Made by a program: the position numbers and the translations under genes. This document shows, piece after piece, positions 10,197 through 20,271 of a DNA stretch of 64,000 bases (position 1 is the first letter of the stretch; every line of letters begins with the position of its first letter). The stretch is from contig NZ_CP049934.1 of assembly GCF_011382965.1 (NCBI RefSeq), positions 2,852,001-2,916,000 on the forward strand, read 5' to 3'. The notes below the pieces were generated by a model. It saw only the letters and a list, made by a program, of their open reading frames with translations, was not told the origin of the DNA and did not search any database. Source of the DNA: Leucobacter insecticola (GTDB lineage Bacteria; Actinomycetota; Actinomycetes; Actinomycetales; Microbacteriaceae).

Positions 10197-10912
10197 TGAA
10201 CACCACCCCTCGCACGCGAGTGCTCCTCGTCGATGATGAGGAGGCCATTCTCTCGACGCTCGGCCCGTATCTCGAACGGGCCGGGTTCGAGGTGATCTTC
10301 GCAGAAGACGGCGGTGCGGCGCTCCGCAGCCACGCAGCCTTGCACCCCGACATCGTCGTTTCAGACGTGCTGATGCCCCGGGTTGACGGCCGCGAGCTGG
10401 TGCGCCGCCTGCGTCAAGATGAGGTGTGGACACCGGTGATTCTGCTCACCAAAGTTGACGAGGCTGCCGAGCGCGCCGCCGCCCTCGATGAGGGGGCCGA
10501 TGACTACCTCGGTAAGCCCTTCCTGCCTTCAGAACTGGTGTCACGCATTCGAGCGGTGCTTCGCCGCTCGCAGGGCGGTCGTCCGCTCTCGGCGTCAGCG
10601 GTGCTGCAGAGCGGCTCGCTCGAGCTTGACCGCGCCGCGCGCAGGGTCCGCGTCGACGGCCGCAACGCGGAACTCACCCCCAAAGCCATCGCACTGCTCG
10701 ACTATCTCATGGCGCACCCCGGAGAAGTACACACACGCGAGCATCTGCTCGCGACCCTGTGGGGCTTTGAGTTCGCCGTCACCACCCGCGCCGTCGATCA
10801 CCGTGTTGCCGAGTTGCGACGGGCCCTCGGCGACGAAGCGCAACAACCGCAGTGGATCGAAACGGTGCAGCGGGCTGGATACCGATTCTGCGGCCGAGTG
10901 GTGAACGCATGA
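10196..10912 (+). CDS. OmpR-family response regulator
   Basis: A 238-residue two-component regulator. The receiver domain (about 8-120) has the acidic pair D13/D14, phospho-acceptor D57 in 'DIVVSDVLMPR' and the conserved Lys in 'YLGKPFLP'. A winged-helix DNA-binding domain (about 135-235) contains 'LTPKAIALLDYLMAHPGEV' and ends 'QWIETVQRAGYRFCGRV'. The GTG start overlaps the stop of the DUF3060 lipoprotein gene, and the stop overlaps the ATG of the kinase gene (ATGA). The partner kinase is therefore the next gene. The regulon is unknown. Confidence 0.93.
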   Translation: MNTTPRTRVLLVDDEEAILSTLGPYLERAGFEVIFAEDGGAALRSHAALHPDIVVSDVLMPRVDGRELVRRLRQDEVWTPVILLTKVDEAAERAAALDEGADDYLGKPFLPSELVSRIRAVLRRSQGGRPLSASAVLQSGSLELDRAARRVRVDGRNAELTPKAIALLDYLMAHPGEVHTREHLLATLWGFEFAVTTRAVDHRVAELRRALGDEAQQPQWIETVQRAGYRFCGRVVNA

Positions 10913-11832
10913 GCCGGGATCGCGCGACTTGGCGGCCGCGAGTTCTCTGGCTCACGGTCATCCTGGCACCGCTGCTGCTCGCTGCCGTGGCAGCGCTGGC
11001 GGTGGCTCTGACTCACACCAATTGGGTGATCCACACGACCACACCGCTGACGACGCTGCTCCTCGTCCTCGGGGCAGGCCTGTCTCTGCTTATCGGCGGA
11101 ACCCTTGCCATTCGGCGCGTTCTCACCTCACGCCACGCGATTGGATACGCGGCGGGCGCCGCGGTCGAGAGCGAGGCGCACCGGCGGTTCATCGCCAGAC
11201 TTGATCACGAACTGAAGAATCCGGTGACCGCGATTCGTGCCGCCCTCGAGGCGAGCGTCGACGAGTCCCCCGGGCTCCGCGTCGCCGCGGGACAGGCTGA
11301 CCGTCTCGCGGCACTCATCGGCGAGCTTCGTTCACTGTCTGCTCTGGAGACCGCGGAGCTGGAGCGAGGCCCCGTTGACACCGCCGCGGTCGTCGCCGAC
11401 GAAGTGGCGGCCTTCATCGAGGAGCAGCAGGCGCTGGGTGAGTCTCGCGAGATCGATCTTCACCTCCCTTCGGCGCCCTGGCCTCTCCCCCGGGTGGCTG
11501 GCGACGCCGACCTCATCGCCGTCGCCGTGCGCAATCTCTTGGTCAACGCGGCCAAGTATTCAGACCCCGGATCCCGGATCGAGATCCGCGGCACGGAAGA
11601 TGCCGGCCATGTCGTCTTGGAGATTGCCGACACCGGTTGGGGAATCACCTCAGAAGAGCTCGAGCACGTCTGGGACGAACTGTGGCGAGGAAGTGAGGCT
11701 CGCCGGGTTGAGGGAACAGGTCTCGGGCTTTCGCTCGTGCGCCTGGTCGCTCGGCGGCACGGCGGGGAGGTCTCGGTGCGCTCAATTCCGGGAACCGGCA
11801 CGAGCGTGCGGGTCTATCTTCCCGCGCTGTAG
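10909..11832 (+). CDS. Sensor histidine kinase
   Basis: A 307-residue membrane kinase with two helices (about 12-34 and 45-68) joined by only some ten external residues. It probably senses within the membrane or through a partner protein. The HisKA H-box is 'ARLDHELKNPVTAIRAALE' with phospho-acceptor H100. The HATPase_c domain follows, with N-box 'NLLVNAAKYSD', G1 'IADTGWGI' and G2 'GTGLGLSLVRLVARRHGG'. The start overlaps the response regulator stop by four bases. The minimal sensor loop plus the co-transcribed lipoprotein suggests that the lipoprotein provides the external input, which is inference. Confidence 0.9.
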   Translation: MSRDRATWRPRVLWLTVILAPLLLAAVAALAVALTHTNWVIHTTTPLTTLLLVLGAGLSLLIGGTLAIRRVLTSRHAIGYAAGAAVESEAHRRFIARLDHELKNPVTAIRAALEASVDESPGLRVAAGQADRLAALIGELRSLSALETAELERGPVDTAAVVADEVAAFIEEQQALGESREIDLHLPSAPWPLPRVAGDADLIAVAVRNLLVNAAKYSDPGSRIEIRGTEDAGHVVLEIADTGWGITSEELEHVWDELWRGSEARRVEGTGLGLSLVRLVARRHGGEVSVRSIPGTGTSVRVYLPAL

Positions 11833-11859
11833 CACCGCGGGAAGATCGGGCTTGACGCG

Positions 11860-12956
11860 CTAGCGAACTCGCCCGCCGAGCGCACGCTCGTCGGGTTTAC
11901 CGCTCGCATTCTTACGAAGCTCTTTGGGCAAGGAAAACACCAGGTCTTCTTCGGCGGTGACTGTCGCCCGCACATCGGAATACCCGGCGTCCGCAAGGTC
12001 ATCGAGCAGTTCCTGCACGAGAACTTCGGGCACCGATGCCCCGCTCGTTACCCCCACCGTGCACACCCCGTCAAGCCATTCCTGTTTCACTTCACTCGCG
12101 AAATCGACACGGTACGCAGCCTTTGCCCCATACTCCAGCGCGACCTCTTTGAGTCGCACCGAGTTCGAAGAATTCGAGGATCCGACGACGATGACCACAT
12201 CCGCCTGCGGTGCGATCTTTTTGATCGCGACCTGACGGTTCTGGGTGGCGTAGCAGATGTCATCACTCGGCGGATCCTGGAGGTTGGGGAAGCGTTCGCG
12301 CAGACGCCGCACCGTCTCCATCGTCTCATCGACCGAGAGCGTGGTCTGCGACAACCACACGAGTTTGTCTGGATCCTGCACCACCAGCGCATCGACATCA
12401 TCGGGCGAATTCACGATCGTAATGTGTTCCGGGGCTTCGCCTGCGGTGCCTTCGACCTCTTCGTGGCCCTCGTGTCCGATGAGCAGGATCTCCATGTCTT
12501 GTTTCGCGAACCGCACGGCCTCGCGGTGCACCTTGGTCACCAGCGGGCAGGTGGCATCGATCGCGTGTAGGTGGCGGTCCTCGGCTGCGGCAACGACTGC
12601 CGGTGACACCCCGTGTGCCGAGAACACGACGTTCGCGCCCGCGGGCACCTCGTCGACTTCCTCCACAAAGATCGCCCCCATGTCTTCGAGGGTGCTCACC
12701 ACGTGCACGTTGTGCACGATCTGCTTGCGCACATAGACGGGGCACCGTAGCGTTCGAGGGCCTTCTCGACCGCGACGACGGCACGGTCAACTCCGGCACA
12801 GTACCCGCGAGGGGCCGCCAGCAGCACTCGTTTCACGCCGTCGACCGGGAGATCCTTCAGTCGCCCAGCTTCGCGGCGCAAGCGAGGCATCGCGAGGCTC
12901 ACCACCGGTGCACCAATCGTGCGCTGATCCTGCCCATCGAGCTGCGTTTCACCCAT
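11860..12956 (-). pseudogene. ispH: 4-hydroxy-3-methylbut-2-enyl diphosphate reductase IspH, frameshifted in this sequence
   Basis: IspH is the [4Fe-4S] enzyme that performs the last step of the MEP isoprenoid pathway, making IPP and DMAPP. The N-terminal part (from the ATG at 12956) contains '[17 protein letters not shown]' with the first cluster cysteine, then '[11 protein letters not shown]'. The rest is in another frame from '[19 protein letters not shown]' through 'FSAHGVSP', '[12 protein letters not shown]' and '[14 protein letters not shown]'. One extra C in the coding-strand CCCC run (plus-strand gggg, 12739-12742) restores '..[14 protein letters not shown]..'. The pathway is normally essential, so I read this as a sequence error in an intact gene. 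It is divergent from xseA. Confidence 0.9.
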
Positions 12957-13017
12957 CCGTCCATTGTAGGCCTCACCCTCTGAGAGCTTGGCGCAGAGAA
13001 TCGCGTAGGGTCGAAGC

Positions 13018-14232
13018 ATGGCAGAATCCTCGAACGCCCCCGCAACCCGCGAAGCTCCGTGGCCGGTCGCCACCATGAGCGAGAAAATCGCGGCGTGGAT
13101 CGACCGCCTCGGTACGGTGTGGATCGAGGGCGAGGTGACGCAGTGGCAGCTGCGCGGCGGCCACGTCTACGGCAAGCTCAAGGATCTGGAACAGGACGCG
13201 ACTGTGAGCTTCACCGTGTGGCGCTCCGTGGTGCAGAAGCTCTCCAGCGATTTTGCGCAGGGGGATCGTGTCATTGCACTTGTCAAGCCGAACTACTGGG
13301 TGAAAGGCGGCTCGCTGACGGTGCAGGTGTTCGACCTCGCACACGTGGGCCTCGGGGAATTGCTGGAGCGTCTGGAGCGGCTTCGACGCCAGTTGCAGCA
13401 GGAGGGGCTTTTTGACGCTTCCCGCAAGCGCGCGCTGCCGTTTCTGCCGCGGTGCATCGGGCTCGTGACCGGAAAAGACTCCGACGCAGAAAAGGACGTG
13501 ATCCGCAACGCGACGCTGCGGTGGCCCGGGGTCGTTTTCAAACTGCACTACGCCGCGGTGCAGGGCGATCGCGCGGCCACCGAGGTGGTTGCCGGCATCA
13601 AGCTGCTGGATCAGGATCCGGAGGTCGATGTCATTATCGTCGCCCGCGGCGGCGGCGACTTCCAAAACCTGCTGCCCTTTAGCGACGAGGGTGTAGTCCG
13701 TGCGGCGGCCGCCGCAACCACGCCGATTGTCAGCGCGATCGGGCACGAGGCGGATCGCCCGCTACTTGATGAGGTGGCTGACCTTCGGGCGTCGACTCCC
13801 ACCGATGCCGCCAAGCGGGTGGTACCCGATGTTGGCGAGGAGCTTGCGGGCTTGGATCAGGCCCGCTCCCGTCTCACTTCGCGTGTGTCGCAGCTTCTGC
13901 AACACGAGATGGATCGCATCGCGCAGCTGCGCGGACGCCCCGTACTGGCGCACCCGCAACGTCTCGTGGACGAGCGTGCAGAGGACCTCGTGCGGTGGAT
14001 CGCGCGCGGCACCGAACTTGCCGACCGGGCGGTCGAGGATCGCAGCCAATCGCTCACGGAGCTTCGCGCACGGCTCACGGCATTGTCCCCTCGAGCGACC
14101 CTCAACAGGGGGTACGCGATTGCGCAGCTCAGCGACGGCGCGATCCTGCTCGATCCCGAACAGGCACCGCCAGGAACCGCGATTCGCGTGACATTGAGTG
14201 GCGGACGATTGAGCGCGCGCACCGCCGAATAG
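13018..14232 (+). CDS. xseA: Exodeoxyribonuclease VII large subunit
   Basis: A 404-residue XseA. The N-terminal OB-fold (about 15-115: '[19 protein letters not shown]') precedes the catalytic region with '[18 protein letters not shown]', '[19 protein letters not shown]' and '[29 protein letters not shown]' (quoted regions near 148, 203 and 237). A coiled-coil arm leads to the C-terminal '[16 protein letters not shown]'. With XseB it degrades single-stranded DNA to oligonucleotides. Its partner xseB normally follows directly, but here lies 4.4 kb downstream beyond the surface-protein gene. The start at 13018 is divergent from ispH. Confidence 0.95.
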   Translation: MAESSNAPATREAPWPVATMSEKIAAWIDRLGTVWIEGEVTQWQLRGGHVYGKLKDLEQDATVSFTVWRSVVQKLSSDFAQGDRVIALVKPNYWVKGGSLTVQVFDLAHVGLGELLERLERLRRQLQQEGLFDASRKRALPFLPRCIGLVTGKDSDAEKDVIRNATLRWPGVVFKLHYAAVQGDRAATEVVAGIKLLDQDPEVDVIIVARGGGDFQNLLPFSDEGVVRAAAAATTPIVSAIGHEADRPLLDEVADLRASTPTDAAKRVVPDVGEELAGLDQARSRLTSRVSQLLQHEMDRIAQLRGRPVLAHPQRLVDERAEDLVRWIARGTELADRAVEDRSQSLTELRARLTALSPRATLNRGYAIAQLSDGAILLDPEQAPPGTAIRVTLSGGRLSARTAE

Positions 14233-14271
14233 GGGCGAGTGGGTTTCTGCCGGTGCCCCCGAGCAAACGAA

Positions 14272-14319
14272 CAGCCCCCGTGCTGATCGAAAAGATGTCT
14301 TCGAGCAGAACGGGGGCTG
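14272..14319. terminator. Hairpin between convergent xseA and the surface-protein gene
   Basis: CAGCCCCCGT (14272-14281) pairs perfectly with ACGGGGGCTG (14310-14319). The 28-base loop can extend the stem, since TGCT/AGCA lie next to it. It is placed to serve both convergent genes. Confidence 0.6.
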
Positions 14320-14335
14320 AGTCGCCGAGCAGTAC

Positions 14336-17300
14336 CTAACGGCGCGAGGCGCGCAGCCTGGTGCTCAGCACCAACGCTCCGACACACAGCACCAGCATTC
14401 CGAGCACCAGTGCGGCCTGGATCTCACCACCGGTAGAGGCGAGCCCGTTGTTCGGCTGTTCGGGGCTCGCTGGCTTCACCGCGGAAGTCGACGAACCTTC
14501 TGATGATGAGGTGAGCTTGATGAGCACGTCATCCATCGCGAGCTTTCCGGCCTTGGACGCGGCGTTCGCATCGGCAGCAGCGGGTGCGGCATTGACTGCC
14601 TCCTTCGCCGCGGCAAGCACCCGGTCCACCGCGGCCTTCGCCGCGGCTTTGTCCGCTTCTGACACGGTTGTGAGCGCATCAATCGCTTTCTTGACCGAAG
14701 CCGCCTTTGCGTCAAGCTCCTTCACCGCCGCCAGCTTCGCATCCCTAAGCGTCGCATCGGTCACCACCTCGGCGACCGTCGACTGGCCAGCAGCTGACGC
14801 GGCGGCCGCATCCGCCGCCGTCGAGGCACCAGAAACCGCGTCCTTTGCAGCGGTCGTCGCCTGATCAATCGCGGTCTTCGCTGCGGCTTTTTCCTCCGCG
14901 CTTAGGTTCTGCAGCGCATCAATCGCATCCTTCGCCACAGCGGCCGCCTTGTCAAGATCCGACGTCGCTTTGTCCTTCGCGAGATCGACGTTGCCCTGAT
15001 CCTGAGCGGCGAGATCAGAGTAGACGCCATCCATCTCCTGCTTCCCTCAGTCACCGCCGACGCAACAGCAGCAGCATCAATGACAGCATCAGCATCACCA
15101 TTCATCGCGGTCTTCGCGTCAGCCAAGACCTGATCCACCGCAGCCTTCGCGGTTTCCTTCTCCGCAGCAGACACGTTCTGTAAGGCGTCGATCGCGTCCT
15201 TCACCGAGGCGGCCTTCGCGTCGAGTTCCTTCACCGCCGCGTGCTTCGCATCCAGCAGCGTCGCATCGGCAACCACCTCGGCGACCGTCGACTGGCCAGC
15301 AGCTGCGGCAGCGGCCGCACCGGCCGCGGTCGAGGCACCAGCAACCGCGTTCTTCGCAGCGTTCGTCGCTGTGTCGATCGCGGTCTTCGCCGCGGTCTTC
15401 TCCTCGGCGCTCAGGTTCGGCAGCAGATCAATCGCTTTCTTCGCCTTCTCAGCCGCATCATCAAGATCCGACGTCGCCTTGTCCTTCGCGAGATCGACGT
15501 TGCCCTGATCCTGACCAGCAAGAGGGGTGTAGACGTCATCCATCTCCTGCTTCCCACCGGTCACCGCCGACGCAACAGCAGCAGCATCAGCAGCACCACT
15601 CACCGCGGTCTTCGCGTCAGCCAAGGCCTGATCCACCGCGGCCTTCGCCGTCTCCTTTTCCGCATCAGACACGTTCTGCAGCGCGTCGATCGCGTCTTTC
15701 ACCGAAGCCGCCTTCTCGTCCAGCTCCTTCACCGCAGCGAGCTTCGCATCCGCAAGCTTGGCATCTGCAAGTGCCGTCTGGATCGCCGATTCACCGGCCG
15801 CACCGGCCGCCGACGCCTCCGCAACCGTTCCCGCAGCCTCAACCGCGGTCTTCGCGTCAGCGGCAGCCTTATCAATCGCGGTCTTCGCCGCGGTCTTCTC
15901 TGCGTCGCTCAGATTCGGCAACAGATCAATCGTGTCCTTCGCCGCAGCCGCCGCACCCTCAAGATCCGACGTCGCCTTGCCCTTCGCCGTCACCAGATTC
16001 GCGTCGCCGTCGGCCTGCACGCCGCTCAAGGCGTCGTCCATCGCGTCTGCGCCCTCGGTGACAGCCGCATCAATATTGGCGGCGTCGTTCAGACCATTCA
16101 CTGCGGTCTTCGCGTGAGCCAAGGCCTGATCCACCGCGGCCTTCGCCGTCTCCTTCGCCGCATCAGACACATTCTGCAGCGCGTCGATCGCGTCTTTCAC
16201 CGAAGCCGCCTTCTCGTCCAGCTCCTTCACCGCAGCGACCTTCGCATCCGCAAGCGTCGCATCGGTTACCACCTCAGCAACAGACGCCTTTCCAGCAGTT
16301 GACGCGGCAGCCGCATCAGCCACGGTCGAGGCACTAGCAACCGCGTCCTTCGCTGCGGTCGTCGCTTTGTCGATCGCGTCCTTCGCCGCAGTCTTCTCCT
16401 CGGCGCTCAGATTCGGCAACAGATCAATCTCGTCCTTCGCCGCAGCCGCCGCATCATCAAGATCCGACGTCGCCTGATCCTTCGCATCGTTGACGCTTTT
16501 GACGACCGTCAGCTTCACCGGCGCTGAGGTGTACACCTTGCCCTTGGAGGTCCAGCTTGCGGTCGCCGAGAAGACACCGTTCGTCGTCGGGGTGATGTTG
16601 CCTTTCGCCGCCGACAGTGACGCCGGTTCTACGTCGATGCTGTCTGTGACGTTGCGCGGCTCATCCGTGCCGTTCCCCAGTAGAGGGTGCCGGTGTAGGC
16701 GCTCTCCTCGCCGCGTTCAACCTCGGGCGAAGCAAAGGCGAGAACCAATTCACGGGGCGTTTTCACTGTAACCGTGCACTCCTCGTCGAGAATGCACGTC
16801 GCGTTCGGCATTCCTGCAGCACCAGCGACACTCGCCACAAGTGTCCAGTTCGATGTGTCCTTCACGTCCTTCACCGTTGCGGTGAAGGTGAACTCTGCAG
16901 ATTCACCCGACAGCAGGGGTCCCGAAAGGTTCAGCTTCGATCCTGACCGGGTCATCTTCCAACCATTCCGGGTCGACGTGAAACTGTCGAGGGCGACGTC
17001 CGCCCCGGTGAGCAGTTCCGCTGCATCCACCGTCAGGCCCGCGAGCGAGTTACCAGCGAAGTCGAACCCTGAAGGGTTCTCCACCTTGACGGTGTAGGTG
17101 AGCGTGTCCCCGTGGAGCGCTTCCGTGGCCGATGCCGTAAGCGAGTACTGAATGCTCTGTTCCCATTCGAGAACGATCGCGCCGTTGCCGCCCGAAGCGG
17201 AGGTCGAGGCGGTCACCGCTCCACCCATTGCGGTCCCCGGCTGGTAGGGGACGCCCTCCATGAACGGAATACCATTTGCCTTGTACGCCGAGTTCACGCC

Positions 17301-18311
17301 GCTCTCAAACGCGGGAGACGTCACCACGCCCGGCTTCACGTAGCTCGAACCGCCACCGCCGCCACCGTTGCTCTTCGTACCGCCGGCGTTAGCGTTGGAG
17401 CTTCCCTGGCACCTGCCGCCACCGCCGCCGAACCAGCCGCCACCGCCGCCACCGCCACCTTCAGGCGCTTCGTATGTGCTTTTCGGCGCTGCCATACCGT
17501 CGCCACCGTAAAACTGCGTGCCATGGGGACGCTCAGGCACGATGCAATCAACAGTCTGCGTTGCCGCTGCGCCGCCCTCTGTCTGCGTACCAGCGCGTCC
17601 GCTCAGGGCAGGGTGGAGGTCCTCCGTCCCTGAAAGACCTCCACCGTTCCCGGGAAGGACCTGCGGACTACCGGGGGTATCGGCGCCCGGGCTCGCACCA
17701 CCACCGCCACCGGCAATCATGAGGGCCGAGGACGTGTTGAGCTCGGTCGAACCGCTGAAGATAGCAGACATGCCACCCCCGGAGGAACCCGTCGAATAGA
17801 CCTTGGCCCCGGGTGAGTGACCACCGGCGCCACCGAGCCCCCAGACAAATTCCCTGCCCTCGGGACCCGCGTGACCCCCCTCACCGACAATAAGCTTGAG
17901 CGTCGAGATCCCGGTCGTATCGATGTTGCCCTGCACGAAGCCACCCGCGCCGCCACCGGCCTGGCCGCTCCAGTAGCCGTTGCCGACGCCGCCACCGCCG
18001 GCGCCCCAGAGATACGCAGTCATTGAGGTGACGCCTTCGGGAACGGTCACGTCGTAGTTGCGCGTTGAAGCGATGGTGCTGTCGGTGTAGTCATACACGC
18101 AGCGCACTACTGGCTTACCCCCAGACAGCGCCGTCGTGCATCCGCTCGGTACGGTGGCCAGAGCATGCGCGGTGCCGCTCGGCAGCAGCGCAGCACTAAT
18201 TACCCCAGACAGCGCTAGGGCGAGCGTCGCTGCGATCGCAATTCCTTTGCGCGATCGCAGCTTTGCCTGCAACGTTGAACGTTCGCCAAAAAACGGCACA
18301 ACTGATGACAT
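14336..18311 (-). pseudogene. LAxTG-anchored repetitive surface protein (about 1325 residues), frameshifted twice in this sequence
   Basis: Three consecutive frames encode one large wall-anchored protein. In order: a signal peptide (about 1-50); a glycine-rich domain (about 65-395, with runs such as 'GGGGGGGGWFGGGGGR'); a DUF11/Ig-like segment ('LTYTVKVENPSGFDFAGN'); a second Ig-like segment ('ASPEVERGEESAYTGTLYW'); four tandem alanine-rich helical repeats; then the sorting signal 'LASTGGE', a hydrophobic helix and the basic tail 'RLRASRR'. LAxTG is the form used by class E sortases of actinobacteria. One extra G each in runs at 16675-16678 and 15044-15046 (coding strand GGGG and GGG) rejoins the frames. 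The gene sits between xseA and xseB, which are normally adjacent, so it was probably acquired. An adhesin or surface-layer role is inference. Confidence 0.75.
14480..16500 (-). repeat. Four tandem repeats of about 490-520 bp inside the surface-protein gene
   Basis: Each unit encodes about 165 residues. It opens with 'ATSDLDDAA', passes through 'IDLLPNLSAEEKTAAK' and 'AAVKELDEKAASVKDAIDAL', and closes near 'AVTEGKQEMDD'. The shared DNA word AAGATCCGACGTCG recurs near 14956, 15473, 15960 and 16458. The alanine-rich helical pattern resembles DUF1542-type repeats of Gram-positive surface proteins. Units 2-4 are very similar in DNA, which suggests recent duplication or conversion and makes copy number likely to vary. 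Confidence 0.8.
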
Positions 18312-18604
18312 TGGTGAGTCTCCCCAGATCTGTAACCAACATGAAGAGAACCGACTCAGCCTCGTCCTGATCGCAGCACGAGGCAGCCCCGAATCTCGTA
18401 AAAAGGCACGACAAAAGACACCTTCCCCAAGGTGTCAATTACGAAACTTTCATCGATATCCGAACAGATAATCGGTCCCCAACCGGTGCAAATATACCAC
18501 GGAGGTCACAAAAGTGCTCGAAAAAATCTGACAGGCAGCTTCCGCGAAGCCCAGTCGCCCCAACCGAATCATACGTTTCATGCTCGCCGGGTAGACTGAT
18601 CGCT
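18312..18604. promoter_or_regulatory. Divergent promoter region between the surface-protein gene and xseB
   Basis: This 293-base gap lies between divergent genes. It is less GC-rich than the flanking genes and holds A/T-rich tracts near 18320-18350 and 18400-18500. I see no recognisable operator, riboswitch or small gene in it. Confidence 0.4.
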
Positions 18605-18847
18605 ATGTCAGAACCTGTATTCCAAGACCCCAGCGGGCTCAGCTATGAGCAGGCGCGTGACGAGCTTGTACAGGTCGTTACTCGCCTTGAGCAGGGCGGA
18701 ACCACGCTCGAAGATTCGCTGCAGTTATGGGAGCGGGGCGAAGCACTCGCCGCGCGATGCGAAGAGTGGCTCCTCGGTGCCCGCCAGCGGCTCGAAGCGG
18801 CCCGCCAAGGCACGTCATCACAGACCACCGGCGAGGCCACAGACTAA
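18605..18847 (+). CDS. xseB: Exodeoxyribonuclease VII small subunit
   Basis: An 80-residue XseB, the usual size. It contains the family core '[20 protein letters not shown]' followed by '[22 protein letters not shown]'. Several copies bind one XseA to form exonuclease VII. It is followed after two bases by the DUF4245 gene, and then by the carbonic anhydrase gene in an apparent operon. The partner xseA is separated from it by the inserted surface-protein gene, so the subunits must be transcribed independently. Confidence 0.95.
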   Translation: MSEPVFQDPSGLSYEQARDELVQVVTRLEQGGTTLEDSLQLWERGEALAARCEEWLLGARQRLEAARQGTSSQTTGEATD

Positions 18848-18849
18848 CA

Positions 18850-19545
18850 ATGGCCAAGAAACCGAAACCGCCAGCCATCGTCGCTGAGCTCGGTCGACCC
18901 GAGACCAAGGCTGAAACAGCCGCGCGAAAGGCTACAGACAGTCGCAATTACCGACAGCGCAAGACCGTCAATAACCTCATTTTCTCACTCATTGTCACCC
19001 TCGGCGTCGTACTCGTCATCTTCCTCGCGGTGCCGCGCGGAGTTGGCGGGTTTGAGGAGCAAGCGCTCGACGTCTCCAAGATCGCTGCCGAGTCTTCTCC
19101 GGGAGCCGGACGCCCGCTCGTCGCGCCCGAGGTGCCCGAGGGCTGGAAGGCGAAGCAGGCGGTGTTGCGCGAGTCGGACGGCATCGTTTACTGGCAGATC
19201 AATTACACGACAGCGGATGAGGCCTTCGCTTCCGTCGTGCAGGCTTTCTCCCCCGACGGATCGTCAATTGACGAGGCCTGGGTTTCCAAAAGGCTCGAAC
19301 AGCAATCCCCGACCGGTACGGAACAGCTCGGCGGCACCACTTGGATCGTCTACGACCACCAGGATCGTAAGCCAGACAAGGCAAATCTCCGCTTTGGACT
19401 GCAGGGACTCGTGGGCGACAACACTCTCCTTGTTTATGGCACCGACACCCCCGGCACACTCCGGGTTCTCGCGACCCAGGTCGTTGATTCGTTAGAATCC
19501 GCCACGGGTACGAGCAACAGCAACACTCTCAAGGAGGCCTCGTGA
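18850..19545 (+). CDS. DUF4245 single-pass membrane protein
   Basis: A 231-residue protein. It has a basic cytoplasmic N-terminus ('MAKKPKPPAIVAELGRPET'), one membrane helix (about 44-62: 'IFSLIVTLGVVLVIFLAV') and an external domain containing 'VAPEVPEGWKAKQAVLRES' and 'YWQINYTTADEAFASVVQ', as in DUF4245. The family commonly sits next to xseB in actinobacteria, and its function is unknown. The ATG at 18850 follows the xseB stop by two bases; the open frame further upstream is only the shadow of xseB. Its stop overlaps the carbonic anhydrase start. Confidence 0.85.
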   Translation: MAKKPKPPAIVAELGRPETKAETAARKATDSRNYRQRKTVNNLIFSLIVTLGVVLVIFLAVPRGVGGFEEQALDVSKIAAESSPGAGRPLVAPEVPEGWKAKQAVLRESDGIVYWQINYTTADEAFASVVQAFSPDGSSIDEAWVSKRLEQQSPTGTEQLGGTTWIVYDHQDRKPDKANLRFGLQGLVGDNTLLVYGTDTPGTLRVLATQVVDSLESATGTSNSNTLKEAS

Positions 19546-20228
19546 ACGCACCCCGGGTGACCCCGCAAGAAGCCTGGGACGCGCTCTCCGCAGGCAATGA
19601 CCGCTTCATCGCGGGCGGCCCTCAGCATCCGCGACAAGATGTCGAGCGCCGCAATCAGCTCGCGGGAGTACAAAAGCCCGACGCCGCACTTTTCGGGTGT
19701 TCCGACTCCCGGCTCGCCGCCGAGATCATCTTTGATGCGGGTCTCGGAGACCTGTTCGTCGCGCGCAACATGGGGCATGTGGTGGCGGAGTCGATTACCG
19801 CTTCGATGGAATACGCGGTAGCGAACCTGGGCGTTGCAATCATCGTGGTGCTCGCACACGATTCCTGCGGTGCGGTCAGCGCATCGATCGATCTGATGGC
19901 TCAGGATCCGGATCCCGTGCCCGTCGCCGTAGAGAACACGCTGCAACCCATCTTGCCAGCGGTGCAAGATCTCTGGTTGCGCGAGAACCGCAACACTCCC
20001 TACGTTGACCGCGATCTCATCGATGCCGATGCCGTCGGACGCGTGCATCTTGGAGGCACCGTAAACGCACTGCTGCGTAGTTCCCGCATCATCAGCGATG
20101 CGGTGGCTGCCGGCAGGCTCGGGATCGTGGGGTGCCAGTACAAACTTGCCGAGGGTCGCGCAGTACCCATCAGCGCCGTCGGTCCCCTCGATATCGCAAC
20201 CGACAACCTCACCATGACCGACTTGTAG
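19542..20228 (+). CDS. Beta-class carbonic anhydrase
   Basis: A 228-residue zinc enzyme that hydrates CO2 to bicarbonate. Ligands and the catalytic dyad are visible: C53, D55 and R57 in 'FGCSDSR', then H106 and C109 in 'LAHDSCGA'. The GTG start at 19542 overlaps the stop of the DUF4245 gene (GTGA), marking an operon with xseB. Bicarbonate supply for carboxylases is the usual role. Two short palindromic repeats follow it directly. Confidence 0.94.
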   Translation: MNAPRVTPQEAWDALSAGNDRFIAGGPQHPRQDVERRNQLAGVQKPDAALFGCSDSRLAAEIIFDAGLGDLFVARNMGHVVAESITASMEYAVANLGVAIIVVLAHDSCGAVSASIDLMAQDPDPVPVAVENTLQPILPAVQDLWLRENRNTPYVDRDLIDADAVGRVHLGGTVNALLRSSRIISDAVAAGRLGIVGCQYKLAEGRAVPISAVGPLDIATDNLTMTDL

Positions 20229-20259
20229 CCCCCGTCATCCTGCGACAATCGCAGGATCC
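20229..20259. repeat. Palindromic intergenic repeat, family C, copy 1
   Basis: CCCCCGTCATCCTGCGA followed by CAA and TCGCAGGATCC. The hairpin ATCCTGCGA / TCGCAGGAT is perfect over nine bases with a three-base loop. It begins at the carbonic anhydrase stop codon and could act as a terminator. Confidence 0.7.
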
Positions 20260-20271
20260 AAACCCCAACCT

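Noticed and set aside
15241..16302. A 353-codon plus-strand frame in the surface-protein repeats
   Set aside because: It arises from the repetitive alanine/lysine codons read on the opposite strand.
14480..16500. Regular repeats considered as a CRISPR array
   Set aside because: The units are about 500 bp, coding and nearly continuous; there are no short repeats with unique spacers and no cas genes.
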